64,000 bases of DNA, taken from positions 16,442,843 through 16,506,842 of the forward strand of contig NC_080671.1 in NCBI RefSeq assembly GCF_030247195.1, written 5' to 3'. The position numbers and the translations under genes were made by a program. The notes under the pieces are model-generated. The model worked only from the letters and a program-made list of their open reading frames with translations. It was not told where the DNA came from and did no database searches. Origin of the DNA: Topomyia yanbarensis (Eukaryota > Arthropoda > Insecta > Diptera > Culicidae). This document shows, one piece after another, positions 34,951-45,359 of the stretch (its first letter is position 1; each line of letters opens with the position of its first letter).

Positions 34951-35397
34951 TATTCAATTTTAATGACCATAAATGCTGAATACGAGTTTTGTGTTGGATT
35001 TTCGATATTTTTGGTGTTGAAAAAAATACGGACATCAACATGAAATATACGCTTGGGGCACGATAGTTCAGTCGTTTGGGGACATTATATGTCACTACTA
35101 TAATGTAGATTTAAATTATTTTGGTTCATGATTATGTGAGAAAAACGCCAACATGAAGTGAAGAGGACATAAAGAACGCAATTGTAATTGTTGAAGATGG
35201 CCAGTATTCGATCAGCCCCTACAAAAATTCAATGCTACACTCGAAATATTACGTACTCTTGTGAATGGAAAGTGCTCGTATCAATGAAAGCGAATCAGAT
35301 ATTTCGCATGAGTTAATAATATAATAATTTAAGATGTTGTTGAAGTGGATAATCGGAAAAATATGATAGAAAAAGAGAAGGAAATAGAATAAAAAAA

Positions 35398-35525
35398 TTC
35401 ACCGAAGGACAAACGTGGTCGTCCCAAAGCTAAGCAGCCACGTGCACAACTTCCATTCCACACTTTGGCGGCGACGATAACAGCGAAGAAGTCATTCGTA
35501 AGTACAAAACCAGGCGCAGCTGCTG
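35398..35525 (+). pseudogene. Possible AT-hook protein fragment
   Basis: One frame reads SPKDKRGRPKAKQPRAQ, containing the AT-hook core RGRPK. A shifted frame continues GGDDNSEEVIRKYKTRR. The acidic plus AT-hook composition suggests a chromatin protein relic, but the piece is short and frameshifted. Confidence 0.25.
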
Positions 35526-35540
35526 AAAAAATATTTCCTT

Positions 35541-35616
35541 CCGTGGCTTCATGAAGCCACGGATTATTAATTAATGTGATTAATCTGAAGCCACGGATTA
35601 TTAATGTGATTAATCT
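35541..35616. repeat. 22-bp palindrome and 2-unit tandem repeat
   Basis: CCGTGGCTTCATGAAGCCAC followed by GG is a perfect palindrome (35541-35562). From 35553 the unit starting GAAGCCACGGATTATTAA and ending TGTGATTAATCT occurs twice, the second time 4 bases shorter. Confidence 0.8.
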
Positions 35617-35649
35617 TTAAATAATCTGCAATATTCATACTCTTCAAAT

Positions 35650-37740
35650 AAAAGTTGAATCGCTGATTTTATAAGCGTGTGAATATAGTAACGTATCATA
35701 CCCCCCAGATTTTGAAAACATAGAAAAATCGCTTTATTGGATTTGGCTTGAAAAATATTTGGCCAGATATAAAATCATTGTCAAAATGTTGGCAGATGTA
35801 TAACCTTTCCAACGAATGCTTGTTTATCTTAATCAGTGAAAAAATGCCATCACGCAAGCTCGTCAAAAAATTGACCTACTTGACCCAACTCTAATCTATC
35901 GAATGAAATTAATTAAATTCAGTTAATTAATTCAGAATTCAGAAAATTAATCAATTTAACAGAAAAAATATATAAAAGGTTCAAAAATGATTGAAATTAG
36001 TTGGAGATAGTTGCCTATTTCCACGTGAATTCACTGTTACCAGCATTCAATTTCAATGCCTCCCTCATTCATTCACTTCGAAGCTGACTAAAGTTTCACG
36101 TAGATTCGAATTCTTTCAGTTCAGAGAAAATACAATTTTTTTTCACAGACCGAAGCATTAAATTGTCATATGTTAACAGATTGAAGGCAAACGTTGGCGT
36201 CATTTGGATTTAGAATGTCAGTCAACAGTTCAATCTATGCCTGGCGGATTTTACGTTGGAAACCCCGCTCAGAACCAATAGAAAAGAAATATTCAGTTAG
36301 CAACTGAACCTGGATTTTAACCGAAAACAATTGAATGACTGCACTCCGCCGAATGAATGAGTAACGAAGTCAACAACCGAAGCATGGTCAAAAGCTAACG
36401 CGCCAAACCTTGTCAAATAAATGAAATAATGAAAAGTTCGTCCTTTTCGATATTATCTAAATTTCAAAGTCAAAATTCAAATTTCAAATCGTTTAAAACT
36501 AATTAAAATTCGCTAAAATACAAAAGAGTTACCGCAAACAACAACGACCATGTTCATTCCTATGACCTTGATGTCAAACAGCATTGACTGGTGCGTCGAC
36601 TATGTGGGAACAGAAAAAAAGTCAACCGCGAAGAATCATTTAATCTATTTCGTAGTTTATTATTCATACTGCTAGTCAATCTGTCCTTCCAGCAAAGTTT
36701 TAAATAGCTATCTAACCGCAAAAAGTTATCCATATATTTCGAACACGAAACTTTGCGGTGTTCGTGTTTGCAGTTCGTCTAACCACCACACGGGTCGGCC
36801 GATTTGCATGCAAATGCATGCTTTCGACAAGTTATCAGGACATCCACTGCGAAAGCGTGATGATATCGATGGGTATGTACTGTTTTTTTGTATCGATGGG
36901 TATGTACTTTTTTTTTGGGTTTTTGGGTTACATTTACAATATGTGCCCATGACAATGTATATAGTGGCGTGCACTGTAAAAATGTCAGTTTCCCAACCAC
37001 GGTTCGATGTTTATTTTCATGGGAATTGTGGTTGTAATAATTTTTTCACCAAACCTTCATTGAAGCTAGAAAAAGTTAGCGGTAACAAAGCGGAAAAGTT
37101 ATTGATTACAGCTGCACCATTTGATGGACATTGGCATTGTGGAAACTGTTTTCAAGATTCTGTAAATTTTACAAAATGTTAAAATGGTTTAATTTGGATG
37201 TTAATTGCCTATTTTTATCTATTCTTTAAACACGCATCAGAAAATAGGACATGTCAAGGTTATTTTCGACTGATCCTACCAACATTGGTGCTATCATTAG
37301 TCAGAAAACAGTCGCCAGACGACTTCCAACCTTAACACAATTTGCTACGCAGAATTATTCATACAAGGGCAAATCACAAGCCTGGCAGGCACTAGTCCAG
37401 GACTAATGCGGTGAACGTGATTTTGTTATTTTACCATCCTTGCGATTCAACGATTCACGAGCGAGAATGCTGAAACTTTGCGCCATTTCTTCCTCTGTGA
37501 TGAGCTTCTTTCGCGGGGTGAAATGGGATATCGCAGAAATGACAGCAAACCAGAACACGCAATTCTGGCGCCTGTAGGTTTGTCATTAAATTTATTTCTC
37601 GTACGCTGATCCAAGTGTTAGTATAATGAAATGTAAGTATATAAGTATTTTAATTATTTTGCGGAACAATTTTGCTCATTCAATTAAGTGAGTCCATCAA
37701 TCTGTCAACAATCAATGTGTTGATTCGAAGTTAAAAGATA
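35650..37740. other. Gene-free stretch with one unexplained open frame
   Basis: No recognised gene. A direct repeat, ATCGATGGGTATGTAC, occurs at about 36867 and 36892. The plus-strand frame at 36808-37182 ends with FDGHWHCGNCFQDSVNFTKC, an HxC..CxxC-like cluster without a known family. Around 37545-37430 the minus strand reads FTPRKKLITEEEMAQSFS, which looks protein-like but is isolated. Confidence 0.3.
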
Positions 37741-37742
37741 GG

Positions 37743-38741
37743 TAGGGGAACATGGGGAGACTTGACCAGGTTTTCAGTTAAAACTGCATAAATCTCTAAA
37801 AAAGCCTTCAATCCCCCAAAAATCATTCAGATATAATGCGCAAAGTTATTGCGCGTCTTCATGATTTTTTGCAGAATATTTAATTTAATTTTTGAAAAGT
37901 TACAAAAGTTTTTCTGTGATCGTTTTTTCTGGTCAAGTCTCCCCATTGCGGGGAGACTTGACCAAGGCGTGGGGAGACTTGACCAAGAGAATTTTGAAAA
38001 ATCATAACAAAAAATAATGACATAAAACATACTGTAATTATTTTTTTTCTGTATTGTCGAGATCCTTAGGTAGCAGTAAAAAATATAAAAGGGTTGCATT
38101 TGATAAATTTCTATTTTTTTAATGAATTTCTTTTTAAGGATTAACTGCACTGCTGGCATTGCGTGTTCACACGTCACAAAATCCGTCCTACTATTGCTAA
38201 CTTTGTATACTAATACTAAAATATCAAGACTTTTGTTTGAGGTGGGATTTTTTATGGCGTGATTAACATTAACAGTAGATACCAAAGCATAATAAATATC
38301 AGGAATTTTGTATCTTTCTTCAGCTAATTGCCACTTGGTCAAGTCTCCCCATAAAATCTTGGACAACTCTCCCCAACATTAGTTATTGCGTTTAATGTCA
38401 TGCAAATTCTAGTAATAACTATTCCAATGTTCCAGTTTATGTAAAATCATTTCACTGCTGCACAAGGATTAAGATGGTATATTAGTCCTTTAATAGTAAT
38501 TAGTAGTTGAGTAGATATGTCCATACAAAGTTTGATAAAAAATTACATCATTTAATGCAAATTTATTAATCACGTAATATTTTCTGCAAGGAAAGGATTT
38601 TTTACTCCAAACTTTCAAAATTACCTTAAGGGATCGAAACAAGTATAAAAATATTTTTGAAAAAAAATTAAGAATCGAATAGAAGACGCAATAGCCGAAA
38701 ATAAAATTTTGCGCTTGGTCAAGTCTCCCCATGTTCCCCTA
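37743..38741. mobile_element. Foldback element with TAGGGGAACATGGGG ends
   Basis: The left end TAGGGGAACATGGGGAGAC is exactly mirrored by GTCTCCCCATGTTCCCCTA. It is 999 bp long. The motif GGGGAGACTTGACCA or its inverse recurs internally near 37935-37985 and 38335-38355. The 179-codon minus-strand frame at 37827-38366 follows the repeat structure and has no family motif, so it is not called. Confidence 0.7.
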
Positions 38742-38759
38742 CCTTCAATTGATTTAATT

Positions 38760-39600
38760 GATTCCATTATCATCCATTATGCAACTATCTACGTCTAGCT
38801 ACTGCCTATATGATATTGGTCCGTGACATCCTGTATTCCGAATTTTAACATGAACATGGCAGTCCTAAAATTTCCCACCCGCTTCATCGCATTTCAATAG
38901 TACCAGCTTATCAATAAGTTAAAGCAATGCGACAATTTATTCACGAAACGACCTTCTGTTCGTCCCCTATCGCCTTCCTGAAGGGAACACAGTTTCGCTT
39001 TGTACGTAAGGGCGCGCACAGAGAATGACTCAATTAATTACACAAAAATTAGTTTATGGTCATGCGGGTAAATATTTGTTTTGCTCGGGACTCTTATCAC
39101 TGTCGCCGTCGCCATCGATCGGTCTCTTCTCGGGACCGCACTCAACGTGTTTCCTTCTTTGGACACGTAGAGCAGTTCATTGGAGCCGGCGGTTTAGTGT
39201 ACGACGGTCGCCTAATTCGAGACGACTGGAGGGCAGGTCTAAAACCAGTTGAGGCTGTGTATTGTTGATCTGCCGAATGTGAAAATGTGAACTGGTGGAG
39301 AATTACTCTGAAAGTGGTTTACATGATGATTTAAGAGAACTATCTTCTGCACTTTTATGATTAGCACACTGAATAATAGGCTGGAATTTGGATGATGGGA
39401 TTGTAACCATTTGTTGGGGTATACTTTAACGATAATTTTCTGAACATTTCATAAGAATATGAAACTACAGCTGTTATAGCGAACTATGTCTTGAACATTT
39501 TTGATGTATCAAGAACCAATTTACCAATAATTAATATTATAATAAATCCTAAACGAAGGGAATTTTATTTTGACGAAATAGGGAAAGACCATTAGTTAAA
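38760..39600. other. No recognised gene; small GC-richer patch
   Basis: 39080-39270 is less AT-rich and open in two plus-strand frames (one includes FFGHVEQFIGAGGLVYDG). No family or splice context could be supported. Confidence 0.25.
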
Positions 39601-40053
39601 TAAACAAAGTTAATTGTTACCATTGTTGATCTTTGAAAAAAAAAAAAACCCTCAGAGATATCAGCATGTTTATACACTTGGTACAGCTCGTGTTTCTTAT
39701 GTCTGGGCCATTCTTCATTATGCAACCGAGTATAGAAAGCAGAGTTCCTCTCTCAAACACACTGAGCACTCTATAGTCTGTCTTAAACGCCCATGTTTGA
39801 TGGCAATACAGATCAACAAAAAGCTTCAGCAATTTGTATAGAGCGAGTTTCCAGGACGTCCGTAAGCTATAGTACTTAATCGGACTACGTATACCGTAGA
39901 AAGTACTAAGCTAAGATCGTTTTCACATGTCAGTAATTCAAGATATGTGAAATCGCCGACAAACTCGAATGTGCCGTATACGCTATACTCTATTGATACT
40001 TTTTAATCAACACCATTCGGAATGCCTCGCTCCCTACCAGCTATCATGTATAT

Positions 40054-40221
40054 TAGGTCTGTTCCAGTACCAGGAGAAACTGGAAGTACTCCGGAGAAAA
40101 TCGTTCCTGTACTCTCTTCTTCTCTTTTTTCTTCTTCTGGTAGCAAACCGGAGTAAAAAGGAGCAAAGATTTTTTGCTCCTGTTTACTCCGGAGTGACTT
40201 CCGTGTACTGGAACAAACCTA
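40054..40221. mobile_element. 168-bp MITE with 3-bp target duplication
   Basis: The ends AGGTCTGTTCCAGTAC and GTACTGGAACAAACCT are inverse, with ATT on both sides. The inner parts GTACTCCGGAG and CTCCGGAGTGAC also pair. It interrupts the LINE reading frame between INSNKT and the YMIAGRERG block. Confidence 0.75.
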
Positions 40222-40385
40222 TTGTTTTGTTAGAGTTTATAGTCAGCCTGATTCTCGCAGACTCCCTTTGAAAAGGCACTACTGTGCCGTTGCGATTTAC
40301 GTCAACGATGGCGATGTCGTCCGCGAAGCCAAGAAGCGTGTGAGATCTTATAATGATGGTTCCGCAAATCAGATCTTCGTATTGC

Positions 40386-42442
40386 CAGTGATGTCAGATC
40401 GACGGAAATCTCCGTAGATCTACGTTTCCTACGGCTCTACGGATCCGTAGATTAAATCTATAAAAATCCATTATTTTCTATGGAAATCTAATCTTTATTC
40501 CCAACGTGGGTGGCAGTGGTGGTTGTGTGTGATCTCGCTATAGAGGAAGTGGTGTGATCAGTCCCGCCAATGCGATAATCATGTGTTCTTCCTGGGACGT
40601 CTTCATAGCCCAGGGATAGCATAACGGTTTTGTGCATTGGGCTGGGGTCCCAAGGGTTGCAGGTTCGAGTCCTGCCTCTGAGGCGATTTTATCACATAAT
40701 TGCTTTCGTTTAACTCACTATTTCCACCTGTTCTTCTCGTTGGATAATAGCAAAAAAACGGCCAAAGGTTTGTCAATTTCGGAGTAGCCAGATGTAAACA
40801 TAAATATTTGTAGCAGCTATAAAGCACGAAATAATTTTCGGAATACACCGGGAAATACCCGAATTGAGACATGCGCTCCCAAAATTGTTATGATTTGATT
40901 GACGGTCGGTCTTTCGCCGATGTCGTTGATATCAGGACCTGATAATTTTCTGGTAACTCTGATAATTTTCTGGTGGTGTGCGGCATTCGCGCAAGACCGA
41001 ATGCTTGCAGCGGTTACACGTCAAACAGGGAGCAATAGTATGAGCTCCTTCCAGGCAATAAGTGATGGTACGATGACAATGTACTTGCAAAGTCAGAGAA
41101 AATCTTTGCCATGAACAGCCCGTAAATATTTTACAAAACGATCAACAAAATGAGGAGGAGAAGCGTTTATTATTAATCGGACAAACGGATTAACAAGACT
41201 GTGCCCGTTGGCTGAATCTTTTGACGATGAATTCCAAAGCGGGCGATCAACGTCGGATAAGATGACATTTCTCTACGACATATCTTGAACAAATTTCAGC
41301 AATATGACTTGCGACCTAATTATGTGTGTGTGGATTTTTTTATTTCGATTATAGAGGTTTTAATCTTAGGGTCAAATTTCATTGGAAAAATTTCTAATCC
41401 TATATGTACAAGGCAATGGCTACACCAACTACGCAATATCCACCCCTTTTTGAGGATTTATAGGCAGCATACGGTTCTGTTAAATGAAACGAACTGGGCA
41501 GATAACGCTTCAACGCGGCTTTCCAAGAAATCTGATTATGTCATACGACTGGATGAGTTTAACTGAAGAATAAACTAACGTTAGATGGATTGAAGTCAGA
41601 TGATGCGATTTTTCATTCGAGATAGCGCTCGAAGGTACTATACGAAGATTTGGTGTGCAAATAAGAAAACCTTTTAGAGCACTTAAATTTGTGTACAACC
41701 TATACAGAAAGAAAGATTCAAAGTGTTGCTGTTTATATTTAAACCGAAAACTTTTTCTATTGCCTTCTTTTAGATGCCTCAAAAAATCAATAATTCCTAA
41801 AAAAAAGTCCCCTTAATCCTTTCATGCCCAACTTTTTTCTGGCATATATAGAGTTCGAAAACTTCCCTAAAATGGTTGGGGTCAAGAAACATGAAAAACT
41901 TGCTTTGATCAAGATACGTACTATTCTTGCAGTACTAGAAGCTGATAAATTTTTACCTTCCGATGCTAAACTCAATTCTCCTTTAATTTTACAATAGTCC
42001 AATTGCTTTGAAAAGGTAGTCGAAAATAGTTGAAGTTTATAGGTTTTTGACAGTTTACCATAATATTTCAAGACAACAAAGATCTATCAAAATTTTATTT
42101 CTCGCCATTACCTTAAACTGTCCCTGGCAGCACTGCTCCATAGGAATCCAATCACATCAATTGCAATGGTTTATGCTATACGGATAATATTTACTACTGT
42201 TGGTGCTCAAATGCAACATACACAGTTATTAGTTTTACTTGTTTCTGTAAAAAATCTTGTCTAAATCCAAAGTTATAGATGTTTAAAATCTTTGTTGTCT
42301 ATAAGCAACACGGGCATGAATGAGTTAATATGCATTTATGAAAAGAGCAACCCCAAATGGGTTGAAATACTCTATTTGGGGTTCTTTTTTTTCGTGCAGG
42401 GCAAATCTAAAGAAATAATGTCGCGACAATCTGGTATCGCTG
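40386..42442. mobile_element. 2.06-kb hAT-like insertion
   Basis: The LINE frame is cut after IALEG and resumes with IRRS, so the inserted segment is defined on both sides. Its ends, CAGTGATGTCAGATCG and the inverse of CAGCGATACCAGATTG, match at 12 of 16 positions. The bordering octamers CGTATTGC and TGTTTTAC share 5 of 8 bases, a plausible decayed 8-bp duplication. CAG-type ends with 8-bp duplications are usual for hAT elements. No transposase was recognised inside; short frames at 41285-41566 and 41510-42071 have no motif. Confidence 0.55.
40609..40682 (+). tRNA. tRNA-like sequence (Pro-GGG-like), probably pseudo or SINE head
   Basis: 74 bases fold as a cloverleaf: acceptor CCCAGGG with CTCTGAG (one mismatch), a short D arm, anticodon stem TTGGG/CCCAA with loop CTGGGGT (GGG anticodon), and T arm GCAGG-TTCGAGT-CCTGC. 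Insects normally read proline codons with AGG, TGG and CGG anticodons. It lies inside a transposon. A tRNA-derived repeat is therefore more likely than a working tRNA. Confidence 0.4.
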
Positions 42443-43641
42443 TGTTTTACCTTCGAGGGCTATGTTGAACAATAGATTAGAGAGTGCATCATTCTGTTTC
42501 GATCCATTTTATATAACAAACGAGGCGGGTGTCACTCCGGCTATTTTGAAGCTTGACTTTGAACCATCCAGCGTCATTCAAATATGTCTTGTCGTAAAGC
42601 CATGTTCAAGTATTGTCTGCAACAGTTTGTTAAGTTTCATCAAATCGTACGTCGCCTTGAAATCAACAAACATATGGTGAACCTGCAAGTTGATTTTGAA
42701 GATGGGGCGTATGAAGCCATCAAACCAATTCGATAAAAAAAAATTCGTCCACGCAGATCACCCCGATTGGGGAGGGGATTGCTTCGTACAGCCGATCTTT
42801 TCCGATTTTCATAGATTCGGCCGGGATTCTATCCACCCCAACCGCCTTACCGTGTTGCAATTCTCGAATGGCCTTTCGCACTTTTTCTTTAGAGCTCGTC
42901 CTTAATCTTCAATCCTCATTGTATTTGTGCTCTATCTGTTAATATGTCCATTCCATAGAAATGCAGAAAGCTCCTTTCCCGACAATGCTTCCTTCTGCCT
43001 CAGTGGGTACCTTTTCGTTGTGCCCCCATTTTTTACGCCAACGAAGTTTTTCCTCTACTTCTTTCGGTATACTCTTTCGTATCCCGTTCTGATGTAAAGC
43101 GCTATAAGCATTCGGCTCCTGGCCTAGAATTTTTCGTTTGTTCGTCACACTCAGTATCAAATCAGCCATTCCGCTGGTTTCCACGTGTGGTACCCAACAC
43201 TTCTACGGCGGTTGTAATGACCACCTAATGGACCTGCTGGCATACTGCCTTCAGGCTATCTTATGTTTGTAATGAATCTTTATTCATTTTCGTTTATACC
43301 TTACATTCAACAAACCAATTGCAATGGTTAGAGTCATCATCGGTCCTCGCAAGGTTCGAACATCAATGACATCGAACCGTCCGTCAACACCGGCGGGAAT
43401 CATGAGCAAGTATCGCCATTCGAATGAATTCCAGGAGTGCTTCTGAATATACTTCCCTACAAAATAGGTGCTACAGATAACCGAAAAAACCGCATTCAAA
43501 ATAACTGTAAAATTGAAAATATTTTGGCGTATGAGTAAATTTTCGGTCTAATATAAGGCTACATGGTATTCAACCAAATGACTTTTTCGGCCCATTAATG
43601 TTCGACTAAACTACCCGCTCGGCTAAATAACTGGGCCGTGA

Positions 43642-43807
43642 AGGGGGTGGACGTAGCGTAGTTGGTAAATCGATTGTCTTGTACGCAGCACACCTGAGTT
43701 CGAGTTCCGACCCCCGCACATAGAGTTACAAATTTTTCATAAGAGATTTTGCTAACCCGAAGAGGCGAATGACCTTAAGGTTAAAACCTCTATAATCGAA
43801 ATAAAAA
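43642..43807 (+). mobile_element. tRNA-derived SINE, copy 2, with 13-bp target duplication
   Basis: AACTGGGCCGTGA flanks the element at 43629-43641 and 43808-43820. The 5' part is tRNA-like, with A box TAGCGTAGTTGG and B box GAGTTCGAGTTCC and a GGGGGT...ACCCCC acceptor-like pairing. A tRNA-unrelated part follows (GAGGCGAATGACCTTAAGG) and then an A-rich tail. Feilai-like SINEs of Aedes have this layout; membership is by recall. It is transcribed by RNA polymerase III in such families. Confidence 0.85.
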
Positions 43808-43819
43808 AACTGGGCCGTG

Positions 43820-44560
43820 ATTGCTCCGAAATTCAATGAATGAATTTTGGAACCTTTGTGTAGCCGTATAGGAACCATTCTTAAATTACGTAACGTTTCT
43901 AGGGGGTACATATTTTACAACCTTTTGCTATTTCAACTATTTTTGAATATTGTGTTTCCGGATTGTTTGTGGGCAGTGGTCAAATATTTTTGTACCTAGT
44001 TTTATATGGTGCTTCATCAACAGTGCTACCTTTGCCCATATTGATTATGTAAATAACTTTTTTTCCTATCTTATCTTGAAGCTAATCAGTAGTCCTAATT
44101 TTATTATTTTCAAACTTGCGTATTTTTGTCGCCGGTTGATGCATATCGAGAAATATCGTTGAACAGAGCGAACAAACTTCTTTGTTTTATGTTTATTTGA
44201 CCAACTACCCAAGTAACAATTCAAATTTTATAGCATGCTATAAGTGCAATCTAAGTTTTATGAGTGGTTATAAAACTACCATAAAACCTCAATTGTTATT
44301 AGGGTAGTGAAACGATCTGAAGAGAATTTAATGTGTGAAGGAAATACGCATGGTCTTGTCTGAGTTTAAGGAATAATGGAATAAAATAAATCTAAATTCA
44401 CACAAGTTACTTTTCACACGGTTTTTCATTTCATATAAAAATTGAAACCAAGTTAATAACTGATGAAAAAAAAAGAAATTCAACGTACCCACCGAAATTG
44501 CAGGAGACTATTCTAGAGGTTCAATACTAACAATTAAGCGAATAAAAAAGAAGTCGATTT
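43820..44560. other. Gene-free stretch, nothing recognised
   Basis: AT-rich, no protein motif and no convincing repeat structure. Confidence 0.35.
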
Positions 44561-45340
44561 TTTATCCAGACGCCCCCCTTAACACGATCTTTACATGTAT
44601 TCTAAGTGCGTTTGAAAGCAAAGAGCTTTGCAATTTTTGGAAAAGACGGATCTTGAAGATTCCGTTTGGTCCGTAACTCAACAATATGAGTGGTTTCGGA
44701 ATAGGATCAACGAGTAGATACCTAATATTGATGATTGGCGCCGTTTCGAAAACCAAGATGGCGACTTCCGTTTTAGTGGAATTCTCTAACACGCCATCAA
44801 TGTGTATGGAAATTTTCGGAGCGCGCTTGACGAGTAAATGCCTAATATCGATGTCTGTGGCCATTTTAGAAACCAAATTGTGACATCCAGTTTGGAAAAA
44901 ATTCTTTATAACCACAACAATACGAAATTTTTTGAAGTAGCGGTGATGAATAGATGTCGGATGTCAATCTTAAAACCCTATTGTAATCTAGAATGTTCTG
45001 GTTTATCGAAAATCTGTTTTACCTTAATAATACAGGACCCGATTTTATCTGCCCTCGATTTTGTTAGCTTTTTGACTCGGTTGACAACATTTTGTATTGT
45101 AAAATGGACTCATACATTAATCCCTATCATGCACTCATAAATCCCGATCTGAATATGCCAATATTGGTTGGGGTTTGGAGAATTCAGCTAAACTGGGAGT
45201 CGTCCTTTTGGTTTGCAAAATGGTGTCAAACGTCGATATTTCGCGTCTACTGGTTAAGCCGGCTCCAAAAATTACTATGTTGATTGGGTATTTGAAATTT
45301 TCAAACTTTCGAGTTTGGTTTTTTTCAAATGTGGTTCGGG
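44560..45340. repeat. Degenerate minisatellite-like repeat, unit about 120-150 bp
   Basis: A set of motifs recurs in order several times: (C)GACTTCCGTTTTAGTGGAAT, ACAACAATATGAG, TTTTCGGA, GACGAGTAGATACCTAATAT, CGATAT, then AAACCAAGATGG. Units start near 44650, 44760, 44885 and 45165, each diverged. Confidence 0.6.
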
Positions 45341-45359
45341 TCGGGTTCAGATTTTGAAT

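Larger units (their letters stand above)
39640..43500 (-). pseudogene. RTE-like LINE ORF2 relic, interrupted twice
   Basis: Reading the minus strand downward: endonuclease remains at 43499-43284 (PAGVDGRFDVIDVRTLRGP); a linker at 43184-42900; RT blocks at 42900-42451 (FVDFKATYD, then MTLDGSKSSFKIAG, then NDALSNLLFNIALEG); the catalytic box at 40385-40222 (TIIIRSHTLLGFADDIAIV); IYMIAGRERG at about 40050; and KLALYKLLKLFVDLYCHQTW with VFERGTLLSILG at about 39840-39650. Colinear blocks resume exactly across the two insertions at 40054-40221 and 40386-42442. Stops and frameshifts are frequent. The clade assignment to RTE (Jam1-like) is from recall. Confidence 0.7.

Noticed and set aside
37430..37560. 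Minus-strand LITEEEMAQSFS peptide resembling a conserved exon
   Set aside because: Only about 35 residues, no splice-supported neighbours; not enough to call a gene.
37827..38366. 179-codon minus-strand frame
   Set aside because: It lies entirely within a foldback element, follows its repeats, and has no domain or motif.
42349..42392. Perfect 10-bp stem AACCCCAAAT/ATTTGGGGTT followed by a T-run, like a bacterial terminator
   Set aside because: It lies in a transposon in insect DNA with no bacterial gene nearby; a chance hairpin or decayed element end is simpler.
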